Numbered from the stretch's first letter, positions 16,653 to 26,652 are shown. The stretch: DNA of 64,000 nucleotides from Natrinema salifodinae (GCF_900110455.1 NZ_FOIS01000003.1:389491-453490), one strand, 5' to 3'. Numbers and translations are program-made. The notes: generated from the letters alone by a model not told the origin.

Positions 16653-17606
16653 CTATCGCGAGATATCTTCGGCCTGTTCGCTGACGACCGTCTCGACCTC
16701 GTCGGCGGTGACCAGCGCGACGTCCCCGGGAATCGTCCGCTTGAGCGCGGCCGTCGCCGCGGCGTACTCGAGGGCGGTCGGGACGTCGTCGCCGTCGAGC
16801 CGCCTGGCGATGAACGCGCCGGTGAAGGCGTCGCCGGTCCCGATCGGATCGACGGTGTCGGTCTCGTAGGCGGGCTGATCGTGGACGACGTTGTCGTGCC
16901 AGCCGACCGCGCCCTCGGAGCCCCGCGTGACGATGACGGTCGTGAAGTCGTACTGGGAGCCGAGTCTGTGTGCGAGCTGTCGCGGATCGTCCTCGAACCC
17001 GAGGACGGTCCGCGCGTCGCGGGCGGCGATCACGAGCACATCGATGCCCGGGAACAGCCGCGTCAAGGTCTCTTTGGCCTCGCTGGGCGACCAGAGCTTG
17101 TTCCGGTAGTTGAAGTCGAAGGCGGTCGTCGTCCCGCCCTGCTGGGCCGCCTTGAGCAGGTTCGCCGTCGTGTCCCGGAGCGTCGAGGAGAGCGCGGGTG
17201 TGATGCCGGTCGTAAAGAAGACCCGCGCGTTCCGGATCGGGTCGAGGTCGAACTCGCGGGCCGCAGCCGTCGAGACAGCGGTGTTCTCGCGGTCGTAGAT
17301 GACGTTGTTTCCGCGCGGTGTGCCCCCCTGTTCGAGGTAGTAGGTCCCCTGGCGGCCGCGGTGGCTCCAGACGACGTCGGTCTCGATCCCGTGGCTGCGG
17401 AGTTCGCCGACGACGCGCCGTCCGAGCGGCGTCTCGGGGACCTTCGACGTCCAGACCGCGTCGGCGCCGAGGCGATTCGCTGCGATGGCGACGTTGCTCT
17501 CGGCCCCCGCCGCGCGCACCTCGAATTCGTCGGCGTCCTCGAGACGCTCGCTGTCGGGCGGCGACAGCCGGAGCATCGTCTCGCCGAACGTCACGATATC
17601 GCTCAC
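16653..17606 (-). CDS. kdgK: 2-keto-3-deoxygluconate kinase (PfkB family sugar kinase)
   Basis: A 317-residue PfkB-family kinase. It starts SDIVTFGETMLRLSPPDSER, the usual sugar-binding N-terminus, has AGAESNVAIAANRLGA and ends with the catalytic loop DPIGTGDAFTGAF, in which the Asp is the base. The closest family I recognise is KDG kinase of the haloarchaeal semi-phosphorylative Entner-Doudoroff pathway. A ribokinase or fructokinase assignment is possible. The GTG at 17606 is preferred: GGAGGG lies 10 nt upstream, and the in-frame ATG upstream has no homology. It follows rtcA in the same direction with a 156-bp gap containing a TATA-like CTTATAG near 17690. Confidence 0.82.
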   Translation of the reverse strand: MSDIVTFGETMLRLSPPDSERLEDADEFEVRAAGAESNVAIAANRLGADAVWTSKVPETPLGRRVVGELRSHGIETDVVWSHRGRQGTYYLEQGGTPRGNNVIYDRENTAVSTAAAREFDLDPIRNARVFFTTGITPALSSTLRDTTANLLKAAQQGGTTTAFDFNYRNKLWSPSEAKETLTRLFPGIDVLVIAARDARTVLGFEDDPRQLAHRLGSQYDFTTVIVTRGSEGAVGWHDNVVHDQPAYETDTVDPIGTGDAFTGAFIARRLDGDDVPTALEYAAATAALKRTIPGDVALVTADEVETVVSEQAEDISR

Positions 17607-17762
17607 GGCTCGGCCCTCCGGACCGATCGACCGCGAGCGGGACCGGTACTGCGTCCTTCGATCATACCGGAGCCAACGGACGGCCGCGCTATAAGTTGTG
17701 GCGGTGTGCCGACGCGCGCCCCCGTCCGCTCTCTCGGTCACGGGGGCTCGGCCCCGCCGACG

Positions 17763-18893
17763 CTACCCGGAATCGTCCAGCGGCGACGCGACCGAAACGA
17801 TCGCCGTCTCGCCGTCTCGCTTGCGTTCGACGTCGGCGCCGAAGGCCGCGAGCAACTTGCAACTCGTCTCGACGTGGTCGGTCACGGCCGGGGCGCGAAC
17901 CTGCCCGCCGGCCAGCGCCAGGAAGACGAGCAACTGATCGGCCAGGTGCCGATCGACCGGCGCCGTTCCCTCGAGGAAGCGGTTCGCGGCGTCCGCGGCG
18001 TCTTCGCCGACGCGCTCCGCGGGTTTCTCGCGTTCTCCCAGCGCGGTGAAGCCGGCGATACCGGTCCCGTGATCGATGCGGAGCACCAGCGCGGAACCCG
18101 GTGATGGGCTGGCCGCGGTCGTCTCGCACCGCTCGATCAGTTCGACGGCGCGTCGGTCGGCGGCCCCGTCGGCGTCGGCGCGCTCGGTCACGTTTCCGTC
18201 CTCGGTCCCACGGCCGAACGCTCCCGGCCCGACGTGTAGCCGCTCGAGCGTACCTTCGGCTTGCCGAGACGCAACGTCGCGGTCCGCCAGCGACTCCGAC
18301 TCGGTCGAGTAGAGCCGAATACCCTCGATCGGGCCCCGCTCAGTCAGGTCGATCGGCTCGATCGTCGACGGTGCGAGCCGGAGCGTCGCCCGCCCGCCGC
18401 CGTCGGGATAGAACCCTCGCCGGTCGACCTCGCAGGTCGCCGCGATCCCGTACCGGCGGACGAGCGGCAGTTTCACGCGCCGGAAGTAGTCGAGCGGCGG
18501 CGACCAGGCGACGTCGGTGCCGCCGGTGACGGTGACCGACAGCGGGGCCCGGAGAACCGTCGCCAGCGGGAGCAGGGACTCGAACAGCAGCGTCACGCTG
18601 CCGGCGGTGCCGATGTCGACGGCGTACTCGCCGCCCGCGAGTCCACCACCGTCGTGTCCCGGATCGAATTCGATCGTCTCCGCGCCGAGTTCGGCCCCCG
18701 ACACGTCGGCGTCGCACAGTTCGGCCAGCGTCTCGAGGACCGCCAGGTGCTGATGGCGCAGGCCAGGCGTCGATCGATCGCCGCGGACGTCGACCAGGCG
18801 GACGGGCTCGTTTTCGAGGACCGACAGCGAGACCGCGGTCCGGAGGAACTGGCCGCCGGCGTCGGCGCCGTCGAGTTCGTGAGGCGCAGGCAT
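17763..18893 (-). CDS. rtcA: RNA 3'-terminal phosphate cyclase
   Basis: A 376-residue RtcA-family protein that should convert RNA 3'-phosphate ends to 2',3'-cyclic phosphates using ATP. Evidence is the start LDGADAGGQFLRTAVSLS (family LDG..GGGQ.LR), the signature RRGFYPDGGGRATL, APLSVTVTGGTDV, DRHLADQLLVFLALAGG and the C-terminal histidine H340 in DHVETSCKLL at the place of the adenylylated nucleophile. RtcA is usual in archaea. No rtcB is adjacent. Confidence 0.92.
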   Translation of the reverse strand: MPAPHELDGADAGGQFLRTAVSLSVLENEPVRLVDVRGDRSTPGLRHQHLAVLETLAELCDADVSGAELGAETIEFDPGHDGGGLAGGEYAVDIGTAGSVTLLFESLLPLATVLRAPLSVTVTGGTDVAWSPPLDYFRRVKLPLVRRYGIAATCEVDRRGFYPDGGGRATLRLAPSTIEPIDLTERGPIEGIRLYSTESESLADRDVASRQAEGTLERLHVGPGAFGRGTEDGNVTERADADGAADRRAVELIERCETTAASPSPGSALVLRIDHGTGIAGFTALGEREKPAERVGEDAADAANRFLEGTAPVDRHLADQLLVFLALAGGQVRAPAVTDHVETSCKLLAAFGADVERKRDGETAIVSVASPLDDSG

Positions 18894-18974
18894 GGCCGGT
18901 GCTACGGGTTCGAGTCACCTACCAGTTATCAGTCCGCGGGACGGCCGTCAGGTCGAGGATTCGAATTCGGCGAC

Positions 18975-21233
18975 CTACCCGCCGTGGCCGGGATAGTCTC
19001 GCTCGAACCGATCCTCGATTTCGTCCTCGTCGAAGCGGACGATCACCGGTCGGCCGTGCGGACAGGCGTAGGGGTTCTCGCAGTCGTCTAACGCCGACAG
19101 CAGGTCGACGACCGACCCCTCCGTCAGCGACGTGTTGCCGGTGATCGACGGGTAACAGGCCAGGTCCCCGAGGAACTCGTCGGCCAGGGCGTCGACCGTC
19201 TCCGCGCCGGTCTTGCGGTCACCCTCGATGAAGGAGGCGAGGACGTCCCGCAGCCGCGCCGGCTCGAGGGTCTCCTCGAGGACCGCGGGGACGGTCGTCA
19301 CCGCGACCGTCCGGTCGTCGATCCGGTCGGCGTAGAATCCCAGCCGTGAGAGCGCCTCTCGGTAGTTTTCGAAGGCCTCGGCCTCAGCCGCGGTTAACTC
19401 GAGTTCGACCGGGTCCGCGAGCGCCTGGGCGGTCGGATCGTCCGCGAACGCGTCTCGCAGGCGCTCGTAGTTGACCCGCTCGTCGGCCGCGTGCTGGTCG
19501 ATCAGGACGAGCCCGTCGGGCGTCTCGCAGACCAGGTACGTGTCGTGCAGTTGGCCGAGCACCCGCAGCGACGGCAGCGAGTCGAACTCGCTTCCCTCGC
19601 CGGTCGCGGGTTCGCCCGTCAGCGTCCGCTGTTCGGTCGCGGGCGCAAACTTGCGCTCGCGGTCGGCGTCTGCGTCGACGTCCCGGTTCGCCGTCGACGC
19701 CCGGTCCGGCGCCGCGGACGTTCCGTCATCGTCCGAGTCGGGCGAGGCGGACGCCGACGGAGTCGCGTCGGATGCACCTGCCGTCGGTGCGTTCCGGGAC
19801 TCCGCGGTCGCCGATCCGTTGGCCGCGACGTCGGATTCGTCGGCGCTCGTCTCCGACGAGGCCGCGTCGGTCGTCGCGGGAGACTCGCCAGGCGCGGACG
19901 CGGAGCGACGCTCGCCCGTCGGCGCCGAACGCCTCGGCTCGTCGCCCGTCGCGGCGTCCGGATCCGCGGCCTCGGACGTGGGTTCACCGGCGTCACCGTC
20001 CGAGTCGGCGGCTTCCCGTGGGGATTCGGCATCGGTGGTGTCGGTCGCCGTCTCGAGCGTCGTCGGCTCGCCTGGCGACTCGGCTCCGTTTCCGACCCCG
20101 GCCCCGCGGCCGCGATCGCTCCCGGTCCCGGGTTCGACGCGCGCTTCGCCCGGCGCCGATCGGCCGCGCGGGGCGCGCGAGCGGAGCAGCCCGTGGTCGA
20201 GCAGGGCGCTCTCCACGGCGGCGTCGACCTGGCGGCGCACCGCGTCGTCGTCGTCGAACCGCACCTCCCGCTTGCGCGGGTGGACGTTCACGTCGACCGC
20301 GTCGGCCGGCACGTCGAGGAAGAGCGTGACGAACGGGTAGCGGTCGCCGCCTAACTGCGTGCCGTAGGCGCCCATGATCCCCTCGCGGATCGCGTCGGCG
20401 GTCACCGCGCGGCCGTTAACGTAGGTCGCCAGGTAGTCCCGACTCGAGCGGTTCGTCTCGGGATGGGAGACCAGGCCGGACACCGAGTCGAGCGGGCCCG
20501 GCGGCAGGTCGTCGCCGTCGGCCTCGACGGGGATCATCGACGAGGCGACCTCGCGGCCGTAGACCGAGAGAACGGCGGCCTGGCGGTCGCCCTGGCCGGT
20601 CGTAGCGAAGACCTCGCGGCCGTCGTGGGTCAGGGAGACGGCCACGTCCGGGTTCGCGAGCGCGTAGCGGGTGACGACGCGGTTGACGTGGGCGAACTCC
20701 GTCGCCGTCGTCTTGAGGAACTTCCGGCGGGCGGGGGTGTTGTAGAACAGGTCCGCGACCTCGACGGTCGTCCCCGCCGGACAACCCGTCGGTTCGACGG
20801 TGACAACGTCGCCGCCCTCGTAGACGAGTTCCGTGCCCGCGCCGTCCCCGTCGCGGGGGCGCGAGCAGATGGTCAGCCGCGAGACCGAGCCGATGGTGTG
20901 CAGGGCCTCGCCTCGGAAGCCGAGCGTCCGGACGCCCGACTCCAGATCCTCGAGACCGTCGATCTTACTGGTCGTGTGCTCGCGGACGGACGCGCGAACG
21001 TCCGCCTCGCTCATCCCGCGGCCGTCGTCGGCGACCCGAATCAACTCGGTGCCGCCTTCCTCCACGGTCACGTCGACGCGGTCGGCGTCGGCATCGAGGC
21101 TGTTCTCGACGAGTTCCTTCACTGCGCTGGCTGGTCGTTCGACGACCTCGCCGGCGGCGATGCGGGCGACGGTGTCCTCGTCTAACTGGCGGATGTCGGT
21201 GTCGTCCTCGGACGGGGTGTGCTCCTCACTCAT
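18975..21233 (-). CDS. mutL: DNA mismatch repair protein MutL
   Basis: A 752-residue MutL. The N-terminal GHKL ATPase shows ENSLDADADRVDV, DDGRGMSEADV and LGFRGEALHTIGSVS (about 40-110). A disordered Ala/Ser/Asp-rich linker spans about 350-530. The C-terminal dimerisation/endonuclease domain contains DQHAADERVNYE (D579 to E590), fitting the DQHAx2Ex4E metal motif, and CPHGRP at 724-729, so it should be a nicking MutL. The long acidic linker makes it larger than most bacterial MutL. mutS lies 2.3 kb upstream, separated by three unrelated genes. Confidence 0.96.
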   Translation of the reverse strand: MSEEHTPSEDDTDIRQLDEDTVARIAAGEVVERPASAVKELVENSLDADADRVDVTVEEGGTELIRVADDGRGMSEADVRASVREHTTSKIDGLEDLESGVRTLGFRGEALHTIGSVSRLTICSRPRDGDGAGTELVYEGGDVVTVEPTGCPAGTTVEVADLFYNTPARRKFLKTTATEFAHVNRVVTRYALANPDVAVSLTHDGREVFATTGQGDRQAAVLSVYGREVASSMIPVEADGDDLPPGPLDSVSGLVSHPETNRSSRDYLATYVNGRAVTADAIREGIMGAYGTQLGGDRYPFVTLFLDVPADAVDVNVHPRKREVRFDDDDAVRRQVDAAVESALLDHGLLRSRAPRGRSAPGEARVEPGTGSDRGRGAGVGNGAESPGEPTTLETATDTTDAESPREAADSDGDAGEPTSEAADPDAATGDEPRRSAPTGERRSASAPGESPATTDAASSETSADESDVAANGSATAESRNAPTAGASDATPSASASPDSDDDGTSAAPDRASTANRDVDADADRERKFAPATEQRTLTGEPATGEGSEFDSLPSLRVLGQLHDTYLVCETPDGLVLIDQHAADERVNYERLRDAFADDPTAQALADPVELELTAAEAEAFENYREALSRLGFYADRIDDRTVAVTTVPAVLEETLEPARLRDVLASFIEGDRKTGAETVDALADEFLGDLACYPSITGNTSLTEGSVVDLLSALDDCENPYACPHGRPVIVRFDEDEIEDRFERDYPGHGG

Positions 21234-21406
21234 GATAGTTCGGCGTCGGTGGCTGGCCGACGCGCCTGGCGTTGGCGTACTGGATAGCCGTACAGACGGC
21301 GACTGGTTAGGTCTTACGTCCGCCTCGATGTCGTCGATCGTCGCGGGGCACGCGGCGCAGCGAGACGGCGGGGCGGCGGAACGGCAGCGACCGATCCCGA
21401 GCGCCG

Positions 21407-22210
21407 TCAGTCCTCGAGCCCCAGGTCCTGTGACATCGAGTTCCCGGCCCGCGGAACCCCCTTCGCAGTGATCGTCTCGCCGTTCATGAACGAGGCCGCG
21501 GGGCTGGCGAGGAACCGGACCACGTCGGCGATCTCCTCGGCGTGCCCGATGCGTCGGTCGGTCGCCTCGCGGGGCGGCATGGCCTCGCTGTCGATACCCA
21601 GCGTCTCGGCGACGCCAGGCGTCTGGATCAGCCCCGGCGCGACGCAGTTGACGCGGATGCCGTGCTCAGCCCATTCGACGGCCAGCGTCTCGGTGAGGCG
21701 GATGATCGCCGCCTTCGACGCGCCGTAGTGGCTCTCGCCGGGCGCGGCGTGCTGGCCGTTGACCGACGAGAGGTTGACGATGATGCCGCCCGACCCCTCG
21801 CGCATGACCTCGCCGGCGAGTTGCGTGCAGTGGACGGTGCTGTTCAAATTGAGGTCGACGATGGTCTGCCAGCCGTTCGCCGAGATCTCCTCGAAGGGCG
21901 CGACGAACTCCCCGCCGGCGTTGTTCACGAGGACGTCGATGTCGCCGAACTCGGCGACCGTTTCGTCGACCAGACGTTGCACCTGGTCGCGCTCGCGGAC
22001 GTTGCACTCGACGGCGATCGCCTGGCCGTCGGCGTCGTCGGCGTCGTTGATTTCCTCGGCGACCGGACCCACGCGATCCATCGAACGCGAGCAGATCGCG
22101 ACGTTGGCGCCGCCGGTCGCGAGCGTCTCCGCGATCGCTCGACCAATGCCTTGGCTCGCGCCGGTGACGATCGCGGTCCGCCCCGCAACGTCGAAGTCAG
22201 AGTCGTGCAT
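21407..22210 (-). CDS. SDR family oxidoreductase
   Basis: A 267-residue classical short-chain dehydrogenase/reductase. It has TGASQGIGRAIAE (TGxxxGxG cofactor loop, about 16-28), NNAGG, the active-site serine in VNLSSVNG and the YGASK catalytic pair. The substrate is unknown; relatives are annotated as glucose 1-dehydrogenase or 3-oxoacyl reductase. It lies between mutL and a divergently read YihY gene. Confidence 0.92.
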   Translation of the reverse strand: MHDSDFDVAGRTAIVTGASQGIGRAIAETLATGGANVAICSRSMDRVGPVAEEINDADDADGQAIAVECNVRERDQVQRLVDETVAEFGDIDVLVNNAGGEFVAPFEEISANGWQTIVDLNLNSTVHCTQLAGEVMREGSGGIIVNLSSVNGQHAAPGESHYGASKAAIIRLTETLAVEWAEHGIRVNCVAPGLIQTPGVAETLGIDSEAMPPREATDRRIGHAEEIADVVRFLASPAASFMNGETITAKGVPRAGNSMSQDLGLED

Positions 22211-22342
22211 CGTGCTAACGAGTATCGTTTATTCGCAAAATTCTATCGATAGCGGCGTCCAGGGCCGGTATCCGGTCCCGCCGGCGTCGCGGACAGCGAG
22301 TGCCAGCGCTGGTCTTTTCGGCTCCCCGACCGACTACACCGT

Positions 22343-23173
22343 ATGGACCCGCGACGGATCTACTCCGTCGCTCGCGACGTGGCCGCCGTCATCGACGAGC
22401 ACAACGTGACGTTCATGGCGGGCAGCATCGCCCACGCCGCGTTCCTCTCCCTGCTGCCGCTCCTCCTGCTGTTGTTCATCATCGCCGGCGCGGTCGGCAA
22501 CGACTACCTGACCGAACAACTCGTCGCGATGGCCCGCGACCACCTCAGTCCCGCCGGCCAGGGCCTGGTGTACGAGGCGCTGACTCACGCCTCCGAGCGG
22601 GCCGGCGCGTCGCTGATCGGGCTCGTCTCGCTGCTGTGGGGAATGCTGCGCATCTTCCGCGGGATCAACACCGCGTTCGACGAACTCTACGCGGACGACG
22701 AGAGTTCGTTCCTCGAGCAACTGGTCGACGGCGCGATCGTCTTCACCGTTATCTTCGTCGCCACCGTCGGTGCCGGCTTCGGTGCGACGACCCTGGCCGC
22801 GATCGACCACCCCCTCGTCGAGGTGCTCACGCCGTTCGCGCTGTTTCTCGCCTTAGCGGCCGCGTTCTTCCCGATGTACTACGTCTTCCCGGAACCGGAC
22901 GTCTCGATGCGGGAGGCGCTGCCGGGTACCGTCATCGCCGCCGCGGGCTGGGTGCTCCTCGAGGCGATCTTCGGAATCTACGCCGACCTGGTGAATACCG
23001 TCGGCACGTTCGAGACCCTCGGGGCGGTCATCCTGTTGCTCATCTGGCTCTACGGCAACGCGCTCGTCCTCCTGGTCGGCGCGGCGGTCAACGTCGTGAT
23101 CGGCAATCACCGACCCGAGGACGGTCCGGACGACGCCGACGAGCGGGACTCGGCGAGTTCGGTCCGCGCCTGA
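22343..23173 (+). CDS. YihY/BrkB family inner membrane protein
   Basis: A 276-residue protein with six predicted membrane spans and the family's layout: an early AGSIAHAAFLSLLPLLLLL helix, SLLWGMLRIFRGINTAFDELY in the middle, and FETLGAVILLLIWLYGNALV near the end, where YGN is strongly conserved in YihY/BrkB proteins. Molecular function is unsettled for the family. The last 25 residues are an acidic tail. Confidence 0.92.
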   Translation: MDPRRIYSVARDVAAVIDEHNVTFMAGSIAHAAFLSLLPLLLLLFIIAGAVGNDYLTEQLVAMARDHLSPAGQGLVYEALTHASERAGASLIGLVSLLWGMLRIFRGINTAFDELYADDESSFLEQLVDGAIVFTVIFVATVGAGFGATTLAAIDHPLVEVLTPFALFLALAAAFFPMYYVFPEPDVSMREALPGTVIAAAGWVLLEAIFGIYADLVNTVGTFETLGAVILLLIWLYGNALVLLVGAAVNVVIGNHRPEDGPDDADERDSASSVRA

Positions 23174-23277
23174 TCGGGTCGTAGCCGACCGATTCGCGCC
23201 GGCCGACCGCGGTGAAACAGCTAAGTTACGTCGGATGGTCGATTCCAGCGTCGAACGCGGGACCGGCTTTCACTATC

Positions 23278-23472
23278 ATGACCAGCTACACTGTCGACGT
23301 ACCCGACGGTGGGGAGCGCGGGATCAGAATCGAATGCGCCGAACACGGCGACGCCGAGGAGTTCCAACCGGGGTATCGGACGGTGGCGTTTCACTGCGAC
23401 GGTTGCGGGTACGAGGTCGAACTGACCCTCCACGACCTCCACGAGTGGCGGGATCTCGGCGAGCGGTGCTGA
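23278..23472 (+). CDS. Small cysteine-containing protein of unknown function
   Basis: A 64-residue acidic protein with a CDGCGYEVEL knuckle at about 39-48 and two more cysteines (IECAEHG and the C-terminal GERC), possibly binding zinc. The ATG at 23278 is chosen over an in-frame GTG at 23212 because the promoter-like sequence and family-style start (MTSYTVDVPDGG) begin there. I do not recognise its function. It ends 46 bp from the mutS stop on the opposite strand. Confidence 0.65.
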   Translation: MTSYTVDVPDGGERGIRIECAEHGDAEEFQPGYRTVAFHCDGCGYEVELTLHDLHEWRDLGERC

Positions 23473-23518
23473 CGGGCCGCCGACCGGGTTCCCGGCACCC
23501 GGCGGCTCCCGCTCGCAA

Positions 23519-26239
23519 TCACTCCTCGAGTCGCTCCTGTAGCTCCTGAACCTTCGTGACGAGTTCGATCGGCGGCGTCGTGTTCACGTCGATCGACTCG
23601 AGATCCGAGAGGACCGCTTTCACTTCGGGATCGATCGCCTGGTCGTCGTCCTCGCCGGACTCGGCCCCACCACCGGCGCCCGCCGGGCCGCCGTCGGTCG
23701 TCGCCGGTGTCTGCGCTTGCGAGCCGTCCTGGCCCTGATTCTGCGTCCGCATCGTTTCGCTCCCCAGATCGAAGACGGCCTGGACGGGCTCGGTCGAGCC
23801 GCCGCCCTTGGCCTCGATGGCCTTCTCCTCGCGCAGACGTTCGAGGACGTCCCGCGCGCGGTCGACGACCGGATCGGGGACGCCGGCGAGGTCGGCGACG
23901 TGGATCCCGTAGGAGCGGTCGGTCGGCCCGTCCCGGACCGTTCGGAGAAACGTGACGTCGCCGTCGCGCTCGTCGGCGGCCACGTGGACGTTGGCCACGC
24001 GCGGGAGGTTCTCCGCGAGCCCCGTCAGTTCGTGGTAGTGGGTGGCGAAGAGGGTCTTCGCCTGTACTTCGTTGTGCAGGTACTCCGTCGCCGCCCAGGC
24101 GATCGAGATGCCGTCGTAGGTCGCGGTTCCCCGCCCCACTTCGTCTAAGATCACGAGCGACTCCTCGGTCGCCGCGTGGAGGATGTTCGAGAGTTCGCTC
24201 ATCTCGACCATGAACGTCGACCGGCCCTGCGCGAGTTCGTCCAGCGCGCCGACGCGGGTGAAGATGCCGTCGACCAGGCCGATCTCGGCCTCCTTCGCGG
24301 GAACGAAACTGCCGATCTGCGCCAGCAGGACGATCCCGGCGACCTGTCGCATGTACGTCGATTTCCCGGACATGTTGGGCCCGGTAACGACCAAAAAGCC
24401 GCGATCCTCGTCCATCCGCACGTCGTTGGGGACGAACTCCGTCGTCTGCTCGACGACCGGGTGCCGGCCCTGATCGATCTCGAAGCGGTCGTCCCGGTGG
24501 AGGTCGGGCTGGACCCACCGGTTCTCGGCCGCGTGGGTCGCCAGGCTGGCGAGCGCGTCGACGGTCGCCAGCGCGCGGCCGACGTCCTGGAGCAGTTCGG
24601 CGCGGCCGGCGACCGCCTCGCGGAGCTCCTCGAAGAGTTCGTACTCCAGTTCCCCGCGTTGCTCCTCGAGGCGGAGGATCTCTCGCTCTTTCTCCTCGAG
24701 TTCGTCGGTGGTGAACCGCTTGGAGTTCTTCAGCGTCTTGATCTCCTCGTAGTGGTCCGGCACCCCGTCGGCGGCGGACTTGCCGACCTGAACGTAGTAG
24801 CCGTCGGTCTTGTTCCGGTCGACGGTGACGTGCGAGAGGTCGTGCTGGCGCTTCTCGCGTTCGGCGAGGGTGTCGAGCCACTCCTTGACCGCCTCGTGGC
24901 GCTCGATGACCTCGTCCAGTTCGTCGTCGTACCCTCGTTGGAGGAGTTCGCCCTGGGTCACCGTCGACGGCGGGTCTTCGGCGATGGCCTCCGCCAGGGT
25001 CTCCCGGAGGGCCGCGGCCGCCTCCCGGTTCGGCCGCTCGACGATCTCCGCGAGCGGCGAGTCGGCCAGGTCCGGGTTCGATGCGATGGTCTCGGCCAGG
25101 CGCGGCAGGACCGCCAGCGTCTCCCGGACGGCGACCAGGTCCCGCGCGTCGGCGCTGCCGTGGGTCGCCTTCGAGGCGAGCCGCGCCAGGTCGTAGGCCT
25201 CGCCGAGCGTGTCCTGAATCTCGTCGCGGGCCAGCGCCGCCGTCGAGAGCGCAGCGACACTGTCCTGGCGGCGCTCGAGCGTCTCCAGCGACCGGCGCGG
25301 CCGCTGGAGCCACTCCTTGAGCAGGCGGCCGCCGGCGCTGGTCTCGGTGTGGTCGATCGTCGCGAACAGCGACCCGTCGCGCTCGCCCTGCATGGTCTCG
25401 GTGAGTTCGAGGTTGCGCTGGGTCGTCGCGTCCAGCGTGACGTGATCGTTCCCGTGGTGGGCCTGGATGCGGGTCATCGAGGCCAGCACGCCCGCGCCGG
25501 TCTCCTCGACGTACGAGAGGATCGCGCCGGCGGCGGCGACGGCCGGCTCGGCGGCCGACAGCCGCTCGACGGTCTCGGTGCCGAACTGCTCGCGAACCCG
25601 ATGGTCGGCCCGCTTCGGCGCGAACGCCTCGGTCTCGTGGAGCGTCAGTGTCGCGTCGACGCGCTCGCGGACCAGATCCAGCAGTTCGTCGTCGGTGCGC
25701 ACGTCGGGCCCCGGCAGCACCTCGACCGGGTCGAACCGGTACAGTTCGGTCAGCGCCTCGTCGACGTCGTCGGCGTCCGCGACGAGGAAGCGGCCGGTCG
25801 TCACGTCGGCAAACGCCAGGCCGTACGCGTCTCCGTCCGCGCTCGTCGTTTCGCTCCCGCTCGAGCCGTCGATGACCGCCGCCAGGTACTGCGCGTCGGC
25901 GTCGCTGGTCTCTAGCAGGGTGCCGGGAGTCACGACGCGGACGATCTCGCGCGCGTGTCCGGAGTCGGTCTCGTACTGATCGGCGACGGCGACGCGGTAG
26001 CCGCGCTCGACGAGGGCCTTGAGATAGGGCGTGAGGTCGTCGACCGGCACGCCGGCCATGGGGTACGACGAGCCGTGAGAGGACTTCTGGGAGACTTTGA
26101 GGTCGAGCTCGTCGCTGACGATCTCGGCGTCCTCGCCGAAGAATTCGTAGAAATCGCCACACTGCATCGTCAGTAGTTCGGCGTCGGTCGCTTCCTTCAA
26201 GGAGAAGAATTCCCCGACGATCCCCGTCGCCTCGGTCAT
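23519..26239 (-). CDS. mutS: DNA mismatch repair protein MutS
   Basis: A 906-residue MutS of the MutS1 type, recognising mismatches and loops and recruiting MutL. The mismatch-binding domain contains GDFYEFFGEDAE, with the F-x-E motif as FYE; the Walker A TGPNMSGKST is at about 616-625, Walker B VILDEVGRGT at about 690-700, and TLFATHYHELTGLAE follows. A disordered Gln/Gly/Ala segment lies between ATPase and C-terminal dimerisation helix. The ATG at 26239 (MTEATGIVGEFFSLKE) fits the family start; upstream in-frame codons have no homology. Confidence 0.97.
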   Translation of the reverse strand: MTEATGIVGEFFSLKEATDAELLTMQCGDFYEFFGEDAEIVSDELDLKVSQKSSHGSSYPMAGVPVDDLTPYLKALVERGYRVAVADQYETDSGHAREIVRVVTPGTLLETSDADAQYLAAVIDGSSGSETTSADGDAYGLAFADVTTGRFLVADADDVDEALTELYRFDPVEVLPGPDVRTDDELLDLVRERVDATLTLHETEAFAPKRADHRVREQFGTETVERLSAAEPAVAAAGAILSYVEETGAGVLASMTRIQAHHGNDHVTLDATTQRNLELTETMQGERDGSLFATIDHTETSAGGRLLKEWLQRPRRSLETLERRQDSVAALSTAALARDEIQDTLGEAYDLARLASKATHGSADARDLVAVRETLAVLPRLAETIASNPDLADSPLAEIVERPNREAAAALRETLAEAIAEDPPSTVTQGELLQRGYDDELDEVIERHEAVKEWLDTLAEREKRQHDLSHVTVDRNKTDGYYVQVGKSAADGVPDHYEEIKTLKNSKRFTTDELEEKEREILRLEEQRGELEYELFEELREAVAGRAELLQDVGRALATVDALASLATHAAENRWVQPDLHRDDRFEIDQGRHPVVEQTTEFVPNDVRMDEDRGFLVVTGPNMSGKSTYMRQVAGIVLLAQIGSFVPAKEAEIGLVDGIFTRVGALDELAQGRSTFMVEMSELSNILHAATEESLVILDEVGRGTATYDGISIAWAATEYLHNEVQAKTLFATHYHELTGLAENLPRVANVHVAADERDGDVTFLRTVRDGPTDRSYGIHVADLAGVPDPVVDRARDVLERLREEKAIEAKGGGSTEPVQAVFDLGSETMRTQNQGQDGSQAQTPATTDGGPAGAGGGAESGEDDDQAIDPEVKAVLSDLESIDVNTTPPIELVTKVQELQERLEE

Positions 26240-26443
26240 ATACGGTGGGTGTCCGTCCACCGCTAAAATCCTGCGGATTCCGCGGTGAAAGTGGTCCGTT
26301 CGCAACGAGTACACGGCCGGATAGGTATTGTCCCCGCAGGGCCCTCGAAACGCCGCAGCCGTCGCTGTCCGCTCTGGAGTTTTCGTCTCGCTTCGACTTC
26401 GATCGGCCGCTCTCGAACCGTCGACTACCGATTCGAGACGATC

Positions 26444-26481
26444 AATAAAACGTCGGCCGGGAGCCGACGGTCGCCGTCGGC
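26444..26481 (-). terminator. Alternative hairpins followed by a T-run in the mutS leader
   Basis: Reading the minus strand, GCCGACGG-CGA-CCGTCGGC (26481-26463) can form an 8-bp hairpin. Its second arm can instead pair onward as CGTCGGC-TCCCG-GCCGACG (26469-26451), a 7-bp hairpin directly followed by TTTTATT (26450-26444). The two folds exclude each other, as in an attenuator, or the second simply ends a short transcript. It lies about 205 bp before the mutS start. Confidence 0.45.
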
Positions 26482-26652
26482 CCCGTCACTGGTTTCCGGT
26501 GGTAGGTGGGTGGATAGAGGATCGGAATCGTCGGCTGGCGTGACGTTGGAACGATCTCCGATCACCGGCGAGGGTGACGTGACGTCTCGGAGTGTCGAAC
26601 GGGTCTGGCAACGACCGAATTCGATCCCTCGCCGCTTAGTCCTACGCGAGCA
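26444..26652 (-). ncRNA. Candidate short transcript between a promoter-like element and a terminator-like hairpin
   Basis: If transcription starts about 25 nt after the TATA-like TTTTAA at 26675-26680 and stops at the T-run, an RNA of about 205 nt results. It has no recognisable protein and matches no RNA family I know. It could equally be the leader of mutS. The call rests only on the promoter and hairpin positions. Confidence 0.25.

Noticed and set aside
24176-25915. A 579-codon open frame antisense to mutS
   Set aside because: High GC removes stop codons in antisense frames. The mutS frame carries all family motifs and the antisense product none.
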